Shown one piece after another: positions 42,215 to 52,296 of a DNA stretch of 64,000 bases (the first letter of the stretch is position 1; every line of letters begins with the position of its first letter). Origin of the DNA: Sepiola atlantica (lineage: Eukaryota; Mollusca; Cephalopoda; Sepiida; Sepiolidae); assembly GCA_963556195.1 (NCBI GenBank), contig OY744525.1, positions 45,577,148 to 45,641,147 of the forward strand, given 5' to 3'. The notes below the pieces were generated by a model that worked only from the letters and a program-made list of their open reading frames with translations, made no database searches and had not been told where the DNA came from. A program made the position numbers and the translations under genes.

Positions 42215-42362
42215 CATAAATTGAGGCACGACGTTCTGGTCTAAGGGTAAAATACTAGACTATGGACATTTCCATCGACGGTTCGATTCCTGCCAGGGTT
42301 GTCATGCTGATGACGGCTCTTAGCCATAAACACCTGTCCATGGCTTTCTTTTATATACGTAA
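42215..42362 (+). mobile_element. tRNA-derived SINE head (family S2-like)
   Basis: TTCTGGTCTAAGGGTAAAAT (A-box region at ~42234) and GACGGTTCGATTCCTGCCAG (perfect B box GGTTCGATTCC at ~42280) are spaced as in a tRNA. The acceptor arms do not pair, so it is not a functional tRNA gene. The body GCTGATGACGGCTCTTAGCC follows, with a CTGATGA box at 42307 but no clean GAAA after it. Confidence 0.7.
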
Positions 42363-42383
42363 CAATTAATTTATAAAAAAATG

Positions 42384-42470
42384 AATTCATATATATATAT
42401 ATATATATATATATACACGTAGATAATAAACAATAACAAATATTTTATATATATATATATATATATACAT
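42384..42470. repeat. (TA)n arrays
   Basis: Pure TA at 42390-42415 and 42446-42467, separated by ~30 bp. An earlier TA run lies at 42117-42137. Confidence 0.9.
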
Positions 42471-42519
42471 ATATATGAAGAGGTGGACACATCTTTAAGA
42501 AAACGCTTTTTGAAATGTA

Positions 42520-42710
42520 TTATAGAATTTTGAAAAAAACAAGAAACGTTTTTTTTTTTTTTTTTTATATGTATATATTTATTAAATTAATGACATAATT
42601 TTTCAGAAATATATGTCTCTAGACATATATTTCTGAAAAATGATTTTATTCATTTAATAAATATATATAAAATTTTTTTAAAAATAACGTTTCTATTTTT
42701 TTTCAAAATT

Positions 42711-42718
<8 letters not shown>
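42520..42718. mobile_element. 200-bp palindromic MITE
   Basis: The sequence reads nearly the same on both strands around a centre at 42619-42620. The inner arms AGAAATATATGTCT and AGACATATATTTCT are perfect. The outer arms are TTATAGAATTTTGAAAAAAA and its complement, joined by A/T tracts of unequal length. It is bordered by TA sequence on the right and TA-rich sequence upstream, fitting a TA-targeting foldback element. Confidence 0.8.
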
Positions 42719-42742
<24 letters not shown>

Positions 42743-42746
<4 letters not shown>

Positions 42747-45700
42747 GATGGTGTGGTGGAGTTGTTATCCACAGGTCTGTGTGATGCGTCTAGTGCTACA
42801 GCAGAGCGTACTTGTAGTTGCATGGGCTTCCTACTCTTGCTATTTGCTTAGCCGCCAGATAGCCCACTAGTTGTGCGAAAAGGGAGCCGAGTGAGTAAGT
42901 CTCACCTGCTGGTATATAGCCTATCCCCAGACAAGACTCTAGTCTGACCTCCTCGTGGTACACTATGGTAACTGGGTGCTTTGCGGCCCCAGGCTAATAG
43001 ACTAGAGATCTCGGAGTAGGTTAGAACCCCAGAGGTGCAGTGTGCAGGGCCTGCTGGCATGCAGATACGTCCCTGCACTCACCAATCTAACCCCCTGCCA
43101 CTGGGTAGTGGTCTGTCTCAATCTCTCTCTCTCTCTCTCTCTGTATATATATATGTGTGTATGTATGTATATATGTATATGTATATGTATATGGCGCCGG
43201 ATCAGAGAAATTTCCAGTTTGGTATCTGGGGGCGCGTTTAACCCACTAGGAGAGATGCCCCCTAAGCCTTTGTTAAGGCAGGTGTCTAGGAGATGGAAAA
43301 CTCTGATGTATAACCTGAGGGTTGTTGCTGACTTTTTCTGTGGCACTCATTTGCACCGATCTTGTGTAATCAACAATTCCAAAAAGTGTGGATGGTCCTA
43401 CACAAGCCTTCACCACTCAAATCAAATCATTCGTGTGGGTTTTCTAGCAGCTTTTCTAAAATCGACATGAGTATTTCTGAGTCCACTGGCGAGAAAGTAA
43501 AGGCGACGGGGACAGGCAAAGGATATTGCTGGAAGTCTCTAGCTGGCGCTCTACACAGTGGCGGCTGGTGGGTGATGGCCGTTTGGCACAAACCTTTGGG
43601 CAATTGTGCCGTTCGTGTCTTCCACCAGTGACAAAGCAGGCCTATCTAGGATCAGCACTGCTTTCCCTATTTCAGGGAGGGGGCGATAAAAGGAGCCCTA
43701 AACATTGCATGCCCTTCTTTGACTTGTCAGCCTACTGCAGCTGTCTAGTTATCCAATACAGTAGTCAGAAAACAAAGAAATTTATGAAGCTAAACATTGG
43801 ATCTTGGAATGTGCGCACATTGCAGGATAGTGATGCGTCACTAGAAAGAAAAACGGCCCTCGTATCAATGGAATTAAGGAAACATGATGTAGATATTGCT
43901 GCCCTTAGTGAGACGTGTCTGCCTGATCACTCACAGCTGTGTGAGGTAAAAGGTGGATACACGTTTTTCTGGGCTGGTAAACCAGAAAACGAACCACGTC
44001 AATCTGGCGTAGGGTTTGCAGTGAAGACGGAAATTGCTAGATCACTTCCAACACTCTCAGTAAGTCATTCAGATCGTATTATGACCCTAAGACTTCCACT
44101 AAAAATCAGCACATTCGCAACATTTATCAGCTGTTATGCCCCTACTATGAATAGTTCAGATCAATGCAAAGCTGATCTTTACAATGATTTGCGTAGCTTA
44201 ATCTAAAAAATTCAGCATAAGGATAAGGTTGTTTCGATGGGAGACTTCAATGCTCGAGTGGGGCTCAACTTTCAAACATGGGCTGGTGTTCTGGGTCACC
44301 ATGGTATTGGAAAAATGAATTCAAATGGATTGCGACTCCTGACGTTATGCAAAGAATTTAACTTCAGTGTGACAAACACGTACTTCCAACAAAAGCATTG
44401 TCGAAAAACATCATGGATGCACCCCCGATCAAAAGTTTGGCATCTCATTGACTACATAATTACCAGAAAGCACGACCTCAAAGATTTTAAGATAACACAC
44501 TCTTTCCATAGTAGCTGTTGTTTATCAGATCATGCGCTTATAGTCGGCAAGACCAACTTCCATTTAGACAAGAGGAGAGTGAAAAAGTCTTCTGTTCCGA
44601 AACGCCTAAATGTTCTGCCTCTAAAACAGGCAGATACACAAAATGAGCTGAAGGAAAAAGTTACGACCGCTATAGCTTCTGTAGAGGTAAATAGTGACGT
44701 TTCAAGTTCTTGGGATTCATTGCGCAATACTGTTTATGACTCGTCTGCTGAGGTTTTGGGCTTCCCTTTGCGGAAACATCAAGACTGGTTTGATGAAAAC
44801 AACACTGAAGTGCAGAATCTTATCGACCAAATGCATGTTTGCCACAAAACATGGCTCGAGGACAAAAATTTCACAGTGAAAAAGAAGGCGTATCGAGCTC
44901 ACAAAGCACAAGTTCAGAAGGCACTTAGGGCATTGAAAGAGGCTTGGTGGTCATCCAAGGCTGCGGAACTTCAGGACGCAGCCGCCAGGAAAGATTCTAA
45001 GTCATTTTACTCTGGCCTGAAAGAGGTGTTTGGTCCTCAAATGAATGGTTCTGACCCAGTTTTTGCTGAGGATGGAGAAACACTGCTAACTGACAAATCT
45101 GCTATCCTTAAGCGCTGGAAGCAGCACTTTGAAACTGTCCTTAACTCTGCATCGGTGACTGACGAAAACATCATTTCCTCTCTTCCGCAGCATCCCGAAA
45201 TTCCGGAACTGTCTTTTCCACCTACAGTTCAGGAAGTATCTCAAGCTAAAAAACAGCTATCGTCAGGGGCACCGGGCAGAGATTGCATCTCAATTGAGGT
45301 GTACAAACATGGCGGAAGAGCACTCGAGGAAAAACTGACCATCTTGTTTGTGGAGATATGGAAAGTTGGCGGAGTCCCACAGGACTTTAAGGATAGTAAT
45401 GTCAAGCATCTTTATAAGAGCAAGGGAAGCAGGAATTCTTGCGATAATCGTCGCGGGATATCTCTGCTTTCTGTTACAGGTAAAATTCTTGCAAGGTTGA
45501 TTCTAAACAGGATCATCAGACATCTTATTGATGAGATTTACCCAGAGTCCCAATGTGGTTTTCGCTCTGGTCGAGGTACAATCGACATGGTATTTGCCCT
45601 TCGTCAAGTTGCTGAAAAAGTTCGTGAAAAAAATCGGGAACTGTACATGGTTTTTATTGATTTGACAAAAGCATTCGATACGGTCAGCCGCGTACCACTT

Positions 45701-47110
45701 TGGAAAGTTCTTCATAAGCTTGGAATCCCCAACAACATGCTTGATGTCATAATCTCCTTTCATGAAGGGATGAAAGCACAGGTCGTTTCCAATGGGGAAA
45801 CCTCAGAGCCTTTTGAAGTAACCAACGGTACGAAACAGGGTTGTGTGATGGCACCTGTGCTGTTTGCATTGTTCTTCTCGGTAATGCTTCGGCACGCATT
45901 CGCTAATGAAAGCACAGGTGTTAAGTTTCAATTCCGAACCACAGGTGGGCTCTTTAACCATCAGCGTTTTAAAGCCAAAACCTTGGTTCGAGAGGCCATC
46001 ATTCGGGACCTTCTCTTTACAGAGTATGCTGCCCTGGTCGCGACTTCTTTTGAAGAAGCTCAGAATCTTTTGACAAAATTTTCACGTGCATGTAGGGCTT
46101 TTGGTTTAACAATCAGTTTAAAGAAGACTGAGGTGGTACATCAACCATGCCCTACCCCTAAACAAGTTCAAGGAGTGAAACAAAATCAGCCTGTCCATGA
46201 ATTTCCATTAGAAAAACTCAAAGTGGATGGCAGACCAATGAACTATGTCAAAAACTTTACCTACCTAGGTAGCAAAGTTAATTCTGCTGCTTCACTTGAT
46301 GATGAAATCGTAAACCGAATTGCAAAAGCGGCAAATGCCTTCGAAAAGCTGAAACATCGTCTTTGGAGTAGCAGAGGCATTAAGTTGAAGACAAAAATCA
46401 ATGTGTATAGGGCTGTGATATTGACATGTCTTCTCTATGTATGTGAGGTGTGGACGCCTTACCGGCATCACATTCGCCGATTGGATGTGTTCCACAGGAG
46501 CTGCCTTAGGACCATATGCGACTTAGTTTGAAGGACAAAGTCGCTAACACCGATCTTTACTACAGATGCCATATTGGTGGAATTGAAAGTTTCCTGTTGC
46601 AGTCTCAATTGCGATGGGCTGGTCATGTAGCAAGAATGGACGAAGGGAGGATACCTAAAGCACTGATGTACAGTCAGTTAGCTTGTGGTAACAGGAATGT
46701 TGGTCGGCCCTTGCTGAGGTACAAAGATAAATTGAAAGATGCGCTGACGGCAATTGGAGTACCCCCCAAAAACTTTGAAGACTGTACAAAAGACAGGAAG
46801 ACATGGCGAGCAGCTTGTTGCATTGGACTGGAAAGATTCAACGAGACCTGTGTGGATAATATGAGAACTGCCAGAGTTAGGCGAAAAGCTAGAGAGAGTG
46901 CTCCACACCTGGCATCCGATTACTCACACTCTTGCACTGTCTGCGGCTTTCCTTGCAGGTCTCTTGCCGGACTCAGGTGTCATGAACGATCTAGACACAA
47001 ATGAAAGTTGTTGGAACCTCATACGTCGCAATCGACGGGAGAGTCCATCATATTATAATTATTTCATGTAACCACATAAAATATTATAAGGAAATATAAT
47101 GTTATGTATT
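42743..47110 (+). mobile_element. nearly full-length APE-type non-LTR retrotransposon (dead)
   Basis: GC content rises sharply at ~42743 and falls after ~47035. The layout is a ~1-kb 5-prime region with no convincing ORF1, interrupted by (CT)n/(TG)n microsatellites at 43120-43190; a single pol-like frame from 43784; a C-terminal zinc finger; then a short 3-prime region ending near GAGTCCATCATATTATAATT. Its protein resembles the craniofacial-development-protein-2-like/RTE-type LINEs of animals, by memory of the motif order. No target duplication was identified. It is the most complete retroelement here. Confidence 0.8.
43784..47004 (+). pseudogene. LINE polyprotein: endonuclease, reverse transcriptase, zinc finger (three defects)
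   Basis: From MKLNIGSWNVRTL (43784) the apurinic-type endonuclease shows SETCL, GVGFAVK, GDFNARVG (44240) and SDHAL (~44528). The reverse transcriptase shows GFRSGRGTIDMVFALRQ (~45559), FIDLTKAFDTVSR (~45652) and GTKQGCVMAPVLFALF (~45829). The C-terminal domain has WAGHVARMDEG and a zinc finger CTVCGFPCRSLAGLRCH (~46935). Defects: TAA at 44204-44206 in the endonuclease; the catalytic FADD-type box replaced by FTEY at ~46015, removing both Asp; and a frameshift at ~46510-46531 ending the frame with TGA before the zinc-finger part continues in another frame to TGA at 47002. The intact protein would nick target DNA and reverse-transcribe its own RNA there. This copy cannot. Confidence 0.88.
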
Positions 47111-47261
47111 AGTTTTCGATATTTATTTCAACGGTGCTAAATACCTGATTAGAGCTAGGTAGTTAGTTATGAAAAAATATATATTTTTTTAACTTAGTTC
47201 ACCACAAACAAGGCAAATTAAGGGGCTACTGAGAATTAGGATGAAAGTTTAGGGAGTCATC
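47111..47261. other. AT-rich spacer
   Basis: No coding sequence. GCTAGGTAGTTAGTTATGAA near 47155 resembles the region beside the 41.9 kb foldback. Confidence 0.35.
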
Positions 47262-47510
47262 CTAAATTAGGAACTGTGCAGCAAGATGCTTGTTCACATT
47301 AGTTTTAAATTCTTCCATGCCAGTACAGTCGGGGAGCAGGGAGGGAGTTCGAAAGGCTGGCAGCTCGAGGAAAGAAGCTATTGGAGTAGAAGGCTCTCCG
47401 GCATCTGGGGACCTCCACAATGAATGGATGGGATTTAGCTGATTGTCGGGTTGGTCGAGTGTATGTATATAGATGGGGCACCAGAGCAGCAAGTTCATCA
47501 AAGCAATTAA
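47262..47510 (-). pseudogene. family B LINE C-terminus, antisense
   Basis: A 79-codon minus frame reads TLDQPDNQLNPIHSLWRSPD, AGEPSTPIASFLELPAFRTP and MEEFKTNVNKHLAAQFLI-stop. A +1 frame of the same DNA gives the PFTVEVPRC..AFYSSSFFPR reading of the 8269 copy, so a frameshift separates the two. The DNA match to 8369-8465 is strong. The C-terminal FKTNVNKHL end is complete. Confidence 0.7.
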
Positions 47511-47514
47511 GCTA

Positions 47515-47624
47515 CACAGAGGCTTCAGCCATCCATTAGCTTTAAGGCATAGCTCACTGGGTAAAACTAATTCGAGCTCCTGGCACTTGACAATGTTTAC
47601 ATTGAGATATCACTTACATTCAGT
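47515..47624. other. repeat-derived spacer
   Basis: 47503-47523 matches the 41.93 kb foldback; the rest is unassigned. Confidence 0.35.
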
Positions 47625-47790
47625 CAGCGTCGTATGATAGTGCAGGGGTAAAGGTGCCGACTGTTAGCTCGACGGTTGAGTTTCAATCCCTGCTTGAAGC
47701 ACTAGCTGGTCTAGCTGCACTGAAGAGCTGTGATACAGCGAAACAGTCTGTATATGGATGACATATATACATATATATATATATATGTGT
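47625..47790 (+). mobile_element. tRNA-derived SINE (family S2) with hammerhead-like core
   Basis: tRNA-like head: TATGATAGTGCAGGGGTAAA (A-box region, ~47632) and GGTTGAGTTTCAATCCCTGC (B-box-like, ~47674). The body AGCTGGTCTAGCTGCACTGA leads into the core at 47720-47744 and ends TATATGGATGAC plus (TA)n. Relatives at 26.6, 26.95 and 42.25 kb. Confidence 0.7.
47720..47744 (+). ncRNA. hammerhead-ribozyme-like core, cleanest in window
   Basis: CTGAAGA (47720-47726), a perfect 5-bp helix GCTGT-GAT-ACAGC (47727-47739), then GAAAC (47740-47744) with no spacer. This is the exact conserved-box layout of a hammerhead catalytic core. AGCTGC precedes it and AGTCTGT follows. A consistent helix I/III pair with a cleavable NUH site was not found by eye. 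Confidence 0.45.
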
Positions 47791-49275
47791 GTGTGAAAAA
47801 ATGACTTAACGTAATCGTAATTTAAAAACGTAATCAGAAAATTCAACGAAAATATCAAAACACAAATAAAACGCGTCCGTTTTTGTCATCTCTATTTTCA
47901 CACACTTTTATCCAAATATTTCTGATCTATTTCAATTATTAAAAGGTTCCAAATATAAAACAAATGAAACGGATCCACCATAGTGTAACTGGGTTACCCC
48001 AGGGTGATCGGAAAAATGTAGGATAGTGAATGGAAATGATAGATGGTGACGTGGTGTAGGTCAGTGGTGTTGGTAAGCATTGCTTTGGAATGTGACTGCG
48101 AGTGTTTTGATTATTGCCAGGTTGAGGCTTAAATTTAAATTGTAAACATTTGTTTCGTTTTCATTTTGAAGTATGCTGATTCAGGAAGGATAGACAGAGA
48201 ATCGGGGAAAAAAAACAAAAAAACAGACTTGATGGTTGAACAGAGTGGACGTCCAAACTTTTAACTTTTTTTTTTCTTGTTTTATTAATTTCAAGACATT
48301 TTGGCTGTCTGCTCTTTTCTATTTAATAAAGGTCTCAAGTGTGTCTCGAAGGTAAAATCTGACTTTCTTTTGCAGATGTCTTTTTCATATGGTAACTGAC
48401 ATTTCTGGTTTTGCCATATTTTTTTTATCTTTTCACTTTATTTTAACTTCAAGAAATTATGTCTACTTTAGAAAGAAAAATTGGCAATATTGAATTTTCT
48501 TGCTCACACGCCCCTATTACGAAATTTTGGCTGCAGGTCCCCATCAATATTCCGAATGCACAACAGCAAACCGCCATCAATAAACTGTCTCTCCTGCGCC
48601 AAACGGTCATAACTAAAACAAAAAAAGTCACATAAAATCTTTTTCAGGTAAAATTTTATAACTAAAATTTATTAAAATTTGCTGAAATAATTTTTTAAAT
48701 CAAAATTGAAGATCAAGTAAAAAGAGAAATTTTTACTTAGTTAATTCGAATTATTTGATGATTTTCATTAAGAAAATAACTGATTTTTTTTTTTAAATTA
48801 AATTATTTTTAATGTGCAATCAGTTCTATCGGTTTGAAACTGTCTAAATCAAGGGAGGCGCGAGAGCGCTCTATCCCTTAAATAAGTTCACGAATGGCTA
48901 TGCTGGAAATCTCATTTCTTTGATTAATCATAATTCAAAAACCAATAAACCAAATTAGTTAAAACTTTGCACAAAATTTTTATTTGATAGGTTCTATAAG
49001 TGTGTAGAATTTCAGCATCATTAGTCAAGGCAACCCAGAGATCCAGAAAGTTCAATCATGAAATCATGTTATCTGTGTGTATGTACATATGTGCCACCCT
49101 GTATCTCATCAACTATTTGATGGACTCAGCTGATTTTTTGCAGAGATAGAGGTTCTAGGATCTAGTTGATAGCATTTTAATTTCAGTTTACGATATAGAT
49201 TAGTTTTCCAGAAAATTCCAAAAAACCTTAAAAATTACCATTGTATGGAGGCATAGCCTTTACGAAAGTAGTGAT
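47791..49275. other. AT-rich stretch, no gene
   Basis: No recognised family. A 60-codon minus frame at 48449-48631 is unremarkable. 48930-49260 is slightly less AT-rich and may be an old element. Confidence 0.4.
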
Positions 49276-49464
49276 ATTCCATGAAAAATGCCAGTATACT
49301 GAAATCATATGCCCTTAATAGGGTTAAGATGAAAATTCATATACAACAATAAAAGTGTAAAAAATTGGGAATTTCCTTGCTTTTGTACATTTAGTGTATA
49401 TGAATTTTCATCTTAACCCTATTAAGGGCATATGATTTCAGTATACTGGCATTTTTCATGGAAT
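49276..49464. repeat. perfect 69-bp inverted repeat
   Basis: 49276-49344 and 49396-49464 are exact reverse complements over 69 bp (starting ATTCCATGAAAAATGCCAGT), around a 51-bp AT-rich spacer. No mismatch was found, unlike every other foldback in the window. So it formed recently, was gene-converted, or is constrained. No flanking duplication is evident. Confidence 0.95.
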
Positions 49465-50045
49465 GAAACTTAAAACGTTGTTTATGAACGTTTGGTACAA
49501 GAGAACCAGTCCACTGATGGCGACCCACGGCCACAAATTCGTGTAAGCAAAAAAATTCAATATTGCCGAAAAATTATATCTGTTTACGTAATGCACGATA
49601 TTTAAAGACTGTGTTTTACTACAGGGTTGCGGCAAATACTCTTCCTTTGCCCCCTTCCCCCCTGTCTCCCAAATAAACTCACATAAGATCAATAATAGTC
49701 GAAGATAGATGTGCAAGAATAGAAAGATACGTTTTAGTTTCAAGCAAGAGTTCAACGTTCAAGCGATGCAAGTTCAAATCAATTTTTGAAAGTGTCTTGT
49801 AATTAATAAATAGTGCATAGCTCGTCAAATTGCATTAAGCGGGTTAACATTCGCCAGCTTTTCCCTAAGCTTCTCACCCGCAAGATGAGCGTGAGGAGGA
49901 AGGGCAGCAGACTTTCAACTCCACAAATCAATACAAGCAGCAGAACTATATTTAAGACGCTGCTAAAAAAAAAAGGGCAGATATGTGTCGGACGGTTATT
50001 TATAACAGACACGTACAAATATACGCACAGAATGGATTGAACAGA
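49465..50045. other. no recognisable feature
   Basis: Short frames on both strands of no known family. Confidence 0.4.
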
Positions 50046-50049
50046 ACTA

Positions 50050-50880
50050 AGCAATTTGATTTTGAATATTTATTCATGAGATCCAATCAAAAATTTAAGA
50101 AACGATTTGAATTTCAACATTTATATTTTCTAGCTCAACAAAAATAAAAAAAACAAAAAACAATTTGGATTTGAATAGTTATCGTTTCTAGCTGATCAAA
50201 AAATAAAAACAATTTGGATTTGAATATTTATCGTTTTCTACCCGATCAAAAAATTTAAAAAATTCTAACCAATTAAAACAATTCTAGCCAATCGAAAATG
50301 AAAAACAATTTGAATATTTATCATTTCTATCCAATCAAAAATTAAAACTAATTTGGGTTTTAATATTTATCATTTCTACCCAATCAAAAATTAAAACTAA
50401 TTTGGGTTTTAATATTTATCATTTCTACCCAATCAAAAATTAAAACTAATTTGGGTGTTAATATTTATCATTTCTAGCCAATCAAAAATGTAAACCAATT
50501 TAGGTTTTATTATTTATTTTTTCTATCCAATCAAAAATTAAAACTAATTTAGGTTTTATTATTTATTTTTTCTACCCAATCAAAAATTAAAACTAATTTA
50601 GGTTTTATTATTTATTTTTTCTACCCAATCAAAAATGAAAACTAATTTAGGTTTTATTATTTATTTTTTCTACCCAATCAAAAATGAAAACTAATTTAGG
50701 TTTTATTATTTATTTTTTCTACCCAATCAAAAATTAAAACTAATTTAGGTTTTATTATTTATTTTTTCTATCCAATCAAAAATTAAAACTAATTTAGGTT
50801 TTATTATTTATTTTTTCTACCCAATCAAAAATTAAAACTAATTTAGGTTTTATTATTTATTTTTTCTATCGAATCAAAAG
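50050..50880. repeat. 49-bp tandem array with divergence gradient, ~16 units
   Basis: The right-hand unit is CTACCCAATCAAAAATTAAA followed by ACTAATTTAGGTTTTATTAT and TTATTTTTT (49 bp), nearly identical from ~50470 to 50878. Units left of ~50280 are diverged (CTAGCTGATCAAAAAATAAA, TTTGGATTTGAATATTTATC) and vary in length. A similar lone monomer appears at 57370-57420. Confidence 0.93.
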
Positions 50881-52120
50881 TGAAAATCAAGTAAAGCATG
50901 CGTGTCTCCTCTGTAATCACTACTACTTGAATAACATATACAAAAAAAAGATTAATTTTGGGCGAATTTTTAGTAAAATCTACTGAATGTGATATTTAAT
51001 TGTGAAAAATTACATTTCTTGTTAATTTCGAGAACATTTTCTGCTCCATAACGGCCAAACGATAGTTTCTTGTTATTAAAAATAATTGAATTAGACAAAA
51101 GAAAACAAACAAAAAAAAACTCTTGATCACAAATTTGGGAGATTTTGGGAAAAAGTAACTAAGAGAATTTCATTTAATTTGTAAAATTTGCAAAGTGAAG
51201 TAAGTCAGTACGTCGAGAGAGAGAGAGAGAGAAACAGATTATCCTGTGAACAACCATTAATCACAACTTTTGTTGAAATTGGAGGGGGATATAATGGGTG
51301 TACTTTTATACAAGGACTTTTAAAAACATCTAAATGAATACATACGAAAGTTTTCCCACCTATTTTAACTGTATTAACATCAAAACAGGTTATGCTTATT
51401 TAATTCCATTATACTATATAGCGTTTTGTAATACCATATATATATAGCAATTTGCAAACACTCACAAGCACCTTTAGGTATTCCTAATTTACATTTATTT
51501 ACTTCTTTTTAAAGTTTCTAATAAATTAATATTCTGTAATATACATTTGTAATTTACATTGTTATATATATGAATTATTTCCTTCGATAGTAAAACGTCT
51601 GGTGTTTCTGGGATGTGGAGAACAGGTACTACACTTTGAATTATTTATTTGCACAAAATATAAAAATTTACATTCAATACAAATTAGGCACAAGGTCATC
51701 AAAAGTGTGGGGTTGTTGATCATCCTCGGTCAAAAGTGATAAAAAATGTGTATCCTACTCTTAACTAGAATCATCTCAGTCACCACAATACCACATTTAC
51801 TCTAGGGGGGGACGGCATCCTACTTAAGATATCCTCAAATTTGTTTGAACTTTTATTTTCATTATATTTTATATTTATAAACAACATAAAAATTCGGTTA
51901 GTAAGACACTCTCAACCCTTTCTAAGTGATAAACCGTTCACTATTTTACGGTTTGTTCAGAATCGAAGATAAACAGGACGAACTCTAAATGGTAGTGGAA
52001 TCCAAGTAGGAGAAAAAAGGGAGTTTGAGAGAATGGGCGGTGTCCTTTCAAAATAAATACAAATTAGGGAAAGCAGAAGGCAAAAAAATTAAAGTGAGGA
52101 GTGGGCATCTTTGAGGATTT
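50881..52120. other. AT-rich stretch, no gene
   Basis: (GA)n at 51216-51232; short (TA)n near 51440. No recognised family. Confidence 0.45.
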
Positions 52121-52127
52121 CTATCAC

Positions 52128-52147
52128 GGGGGTGGGGTGGGGGGGGG
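52128..52147 (+). other. G-rich run, possible G-quadruplex
   Basis: GGGGG-T-GGGG-T-followed by nine or more G, enough for four G-tracts on one strand. Other G or C runs lie at 30847, 51805, 52631 and 63418 but lack the tract spacing. Confidence 0.6.
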
Positions 52148-52248
52148 TCATTCACTCGACTAGTTAAGAGGCTAAATTTATCCGAAGGACCAGAAACCTT
52201 GTGCGCCATGCTCCGGCAGGGAACACGTACTCATACTTGACTTCTTTT

Positions 52249-52296
52249 CGTACACACAAGCTTGCTTTGATCTTAGCCAAAACGCCAAGTAACTAT
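52249..52296 (-). ncRNA. U2 snRNA-like 5-prime fragment
   Basis: On the minus strand the segment starting at 52296 gives ATAGTTACTTGGCG then TTTTGGCTAAGATCAA. The second part is a 16-nt exact match to the conserved U2 region and the first matches U2 nucleotides 1-14 at 9 of 14 positions in register. Similarity stops soon after, before the branch-point recognition sequence. It is a truncated pseudogene or the head of a U2-derived SINE, not a functional snRNA. Confidence 0.45.

Noticed and set aside
42230..42302. Functional tRNA gene
   Set aside because: Good A and B boxes, but the acceptor and anticodon arms do not pair as a tRNA.
42307..42330. Another hammerhead-like core after CTGATGA
   Set aside because: No GAAA box at a suitable distance, so not counted with the others.
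43002..43470. Reading frames upstream of the LINE pol as an ORF1 protein
   Set aside because: They cross (CT)n and (TG)n microsatellites, overlap in different frames and show no ORF1 domain.
46516..47004. 162-codon frame as a separate gene
   Set aside because: Its content is the normal C-terminus of the upstream LINE protein, displaced by a frameshift.
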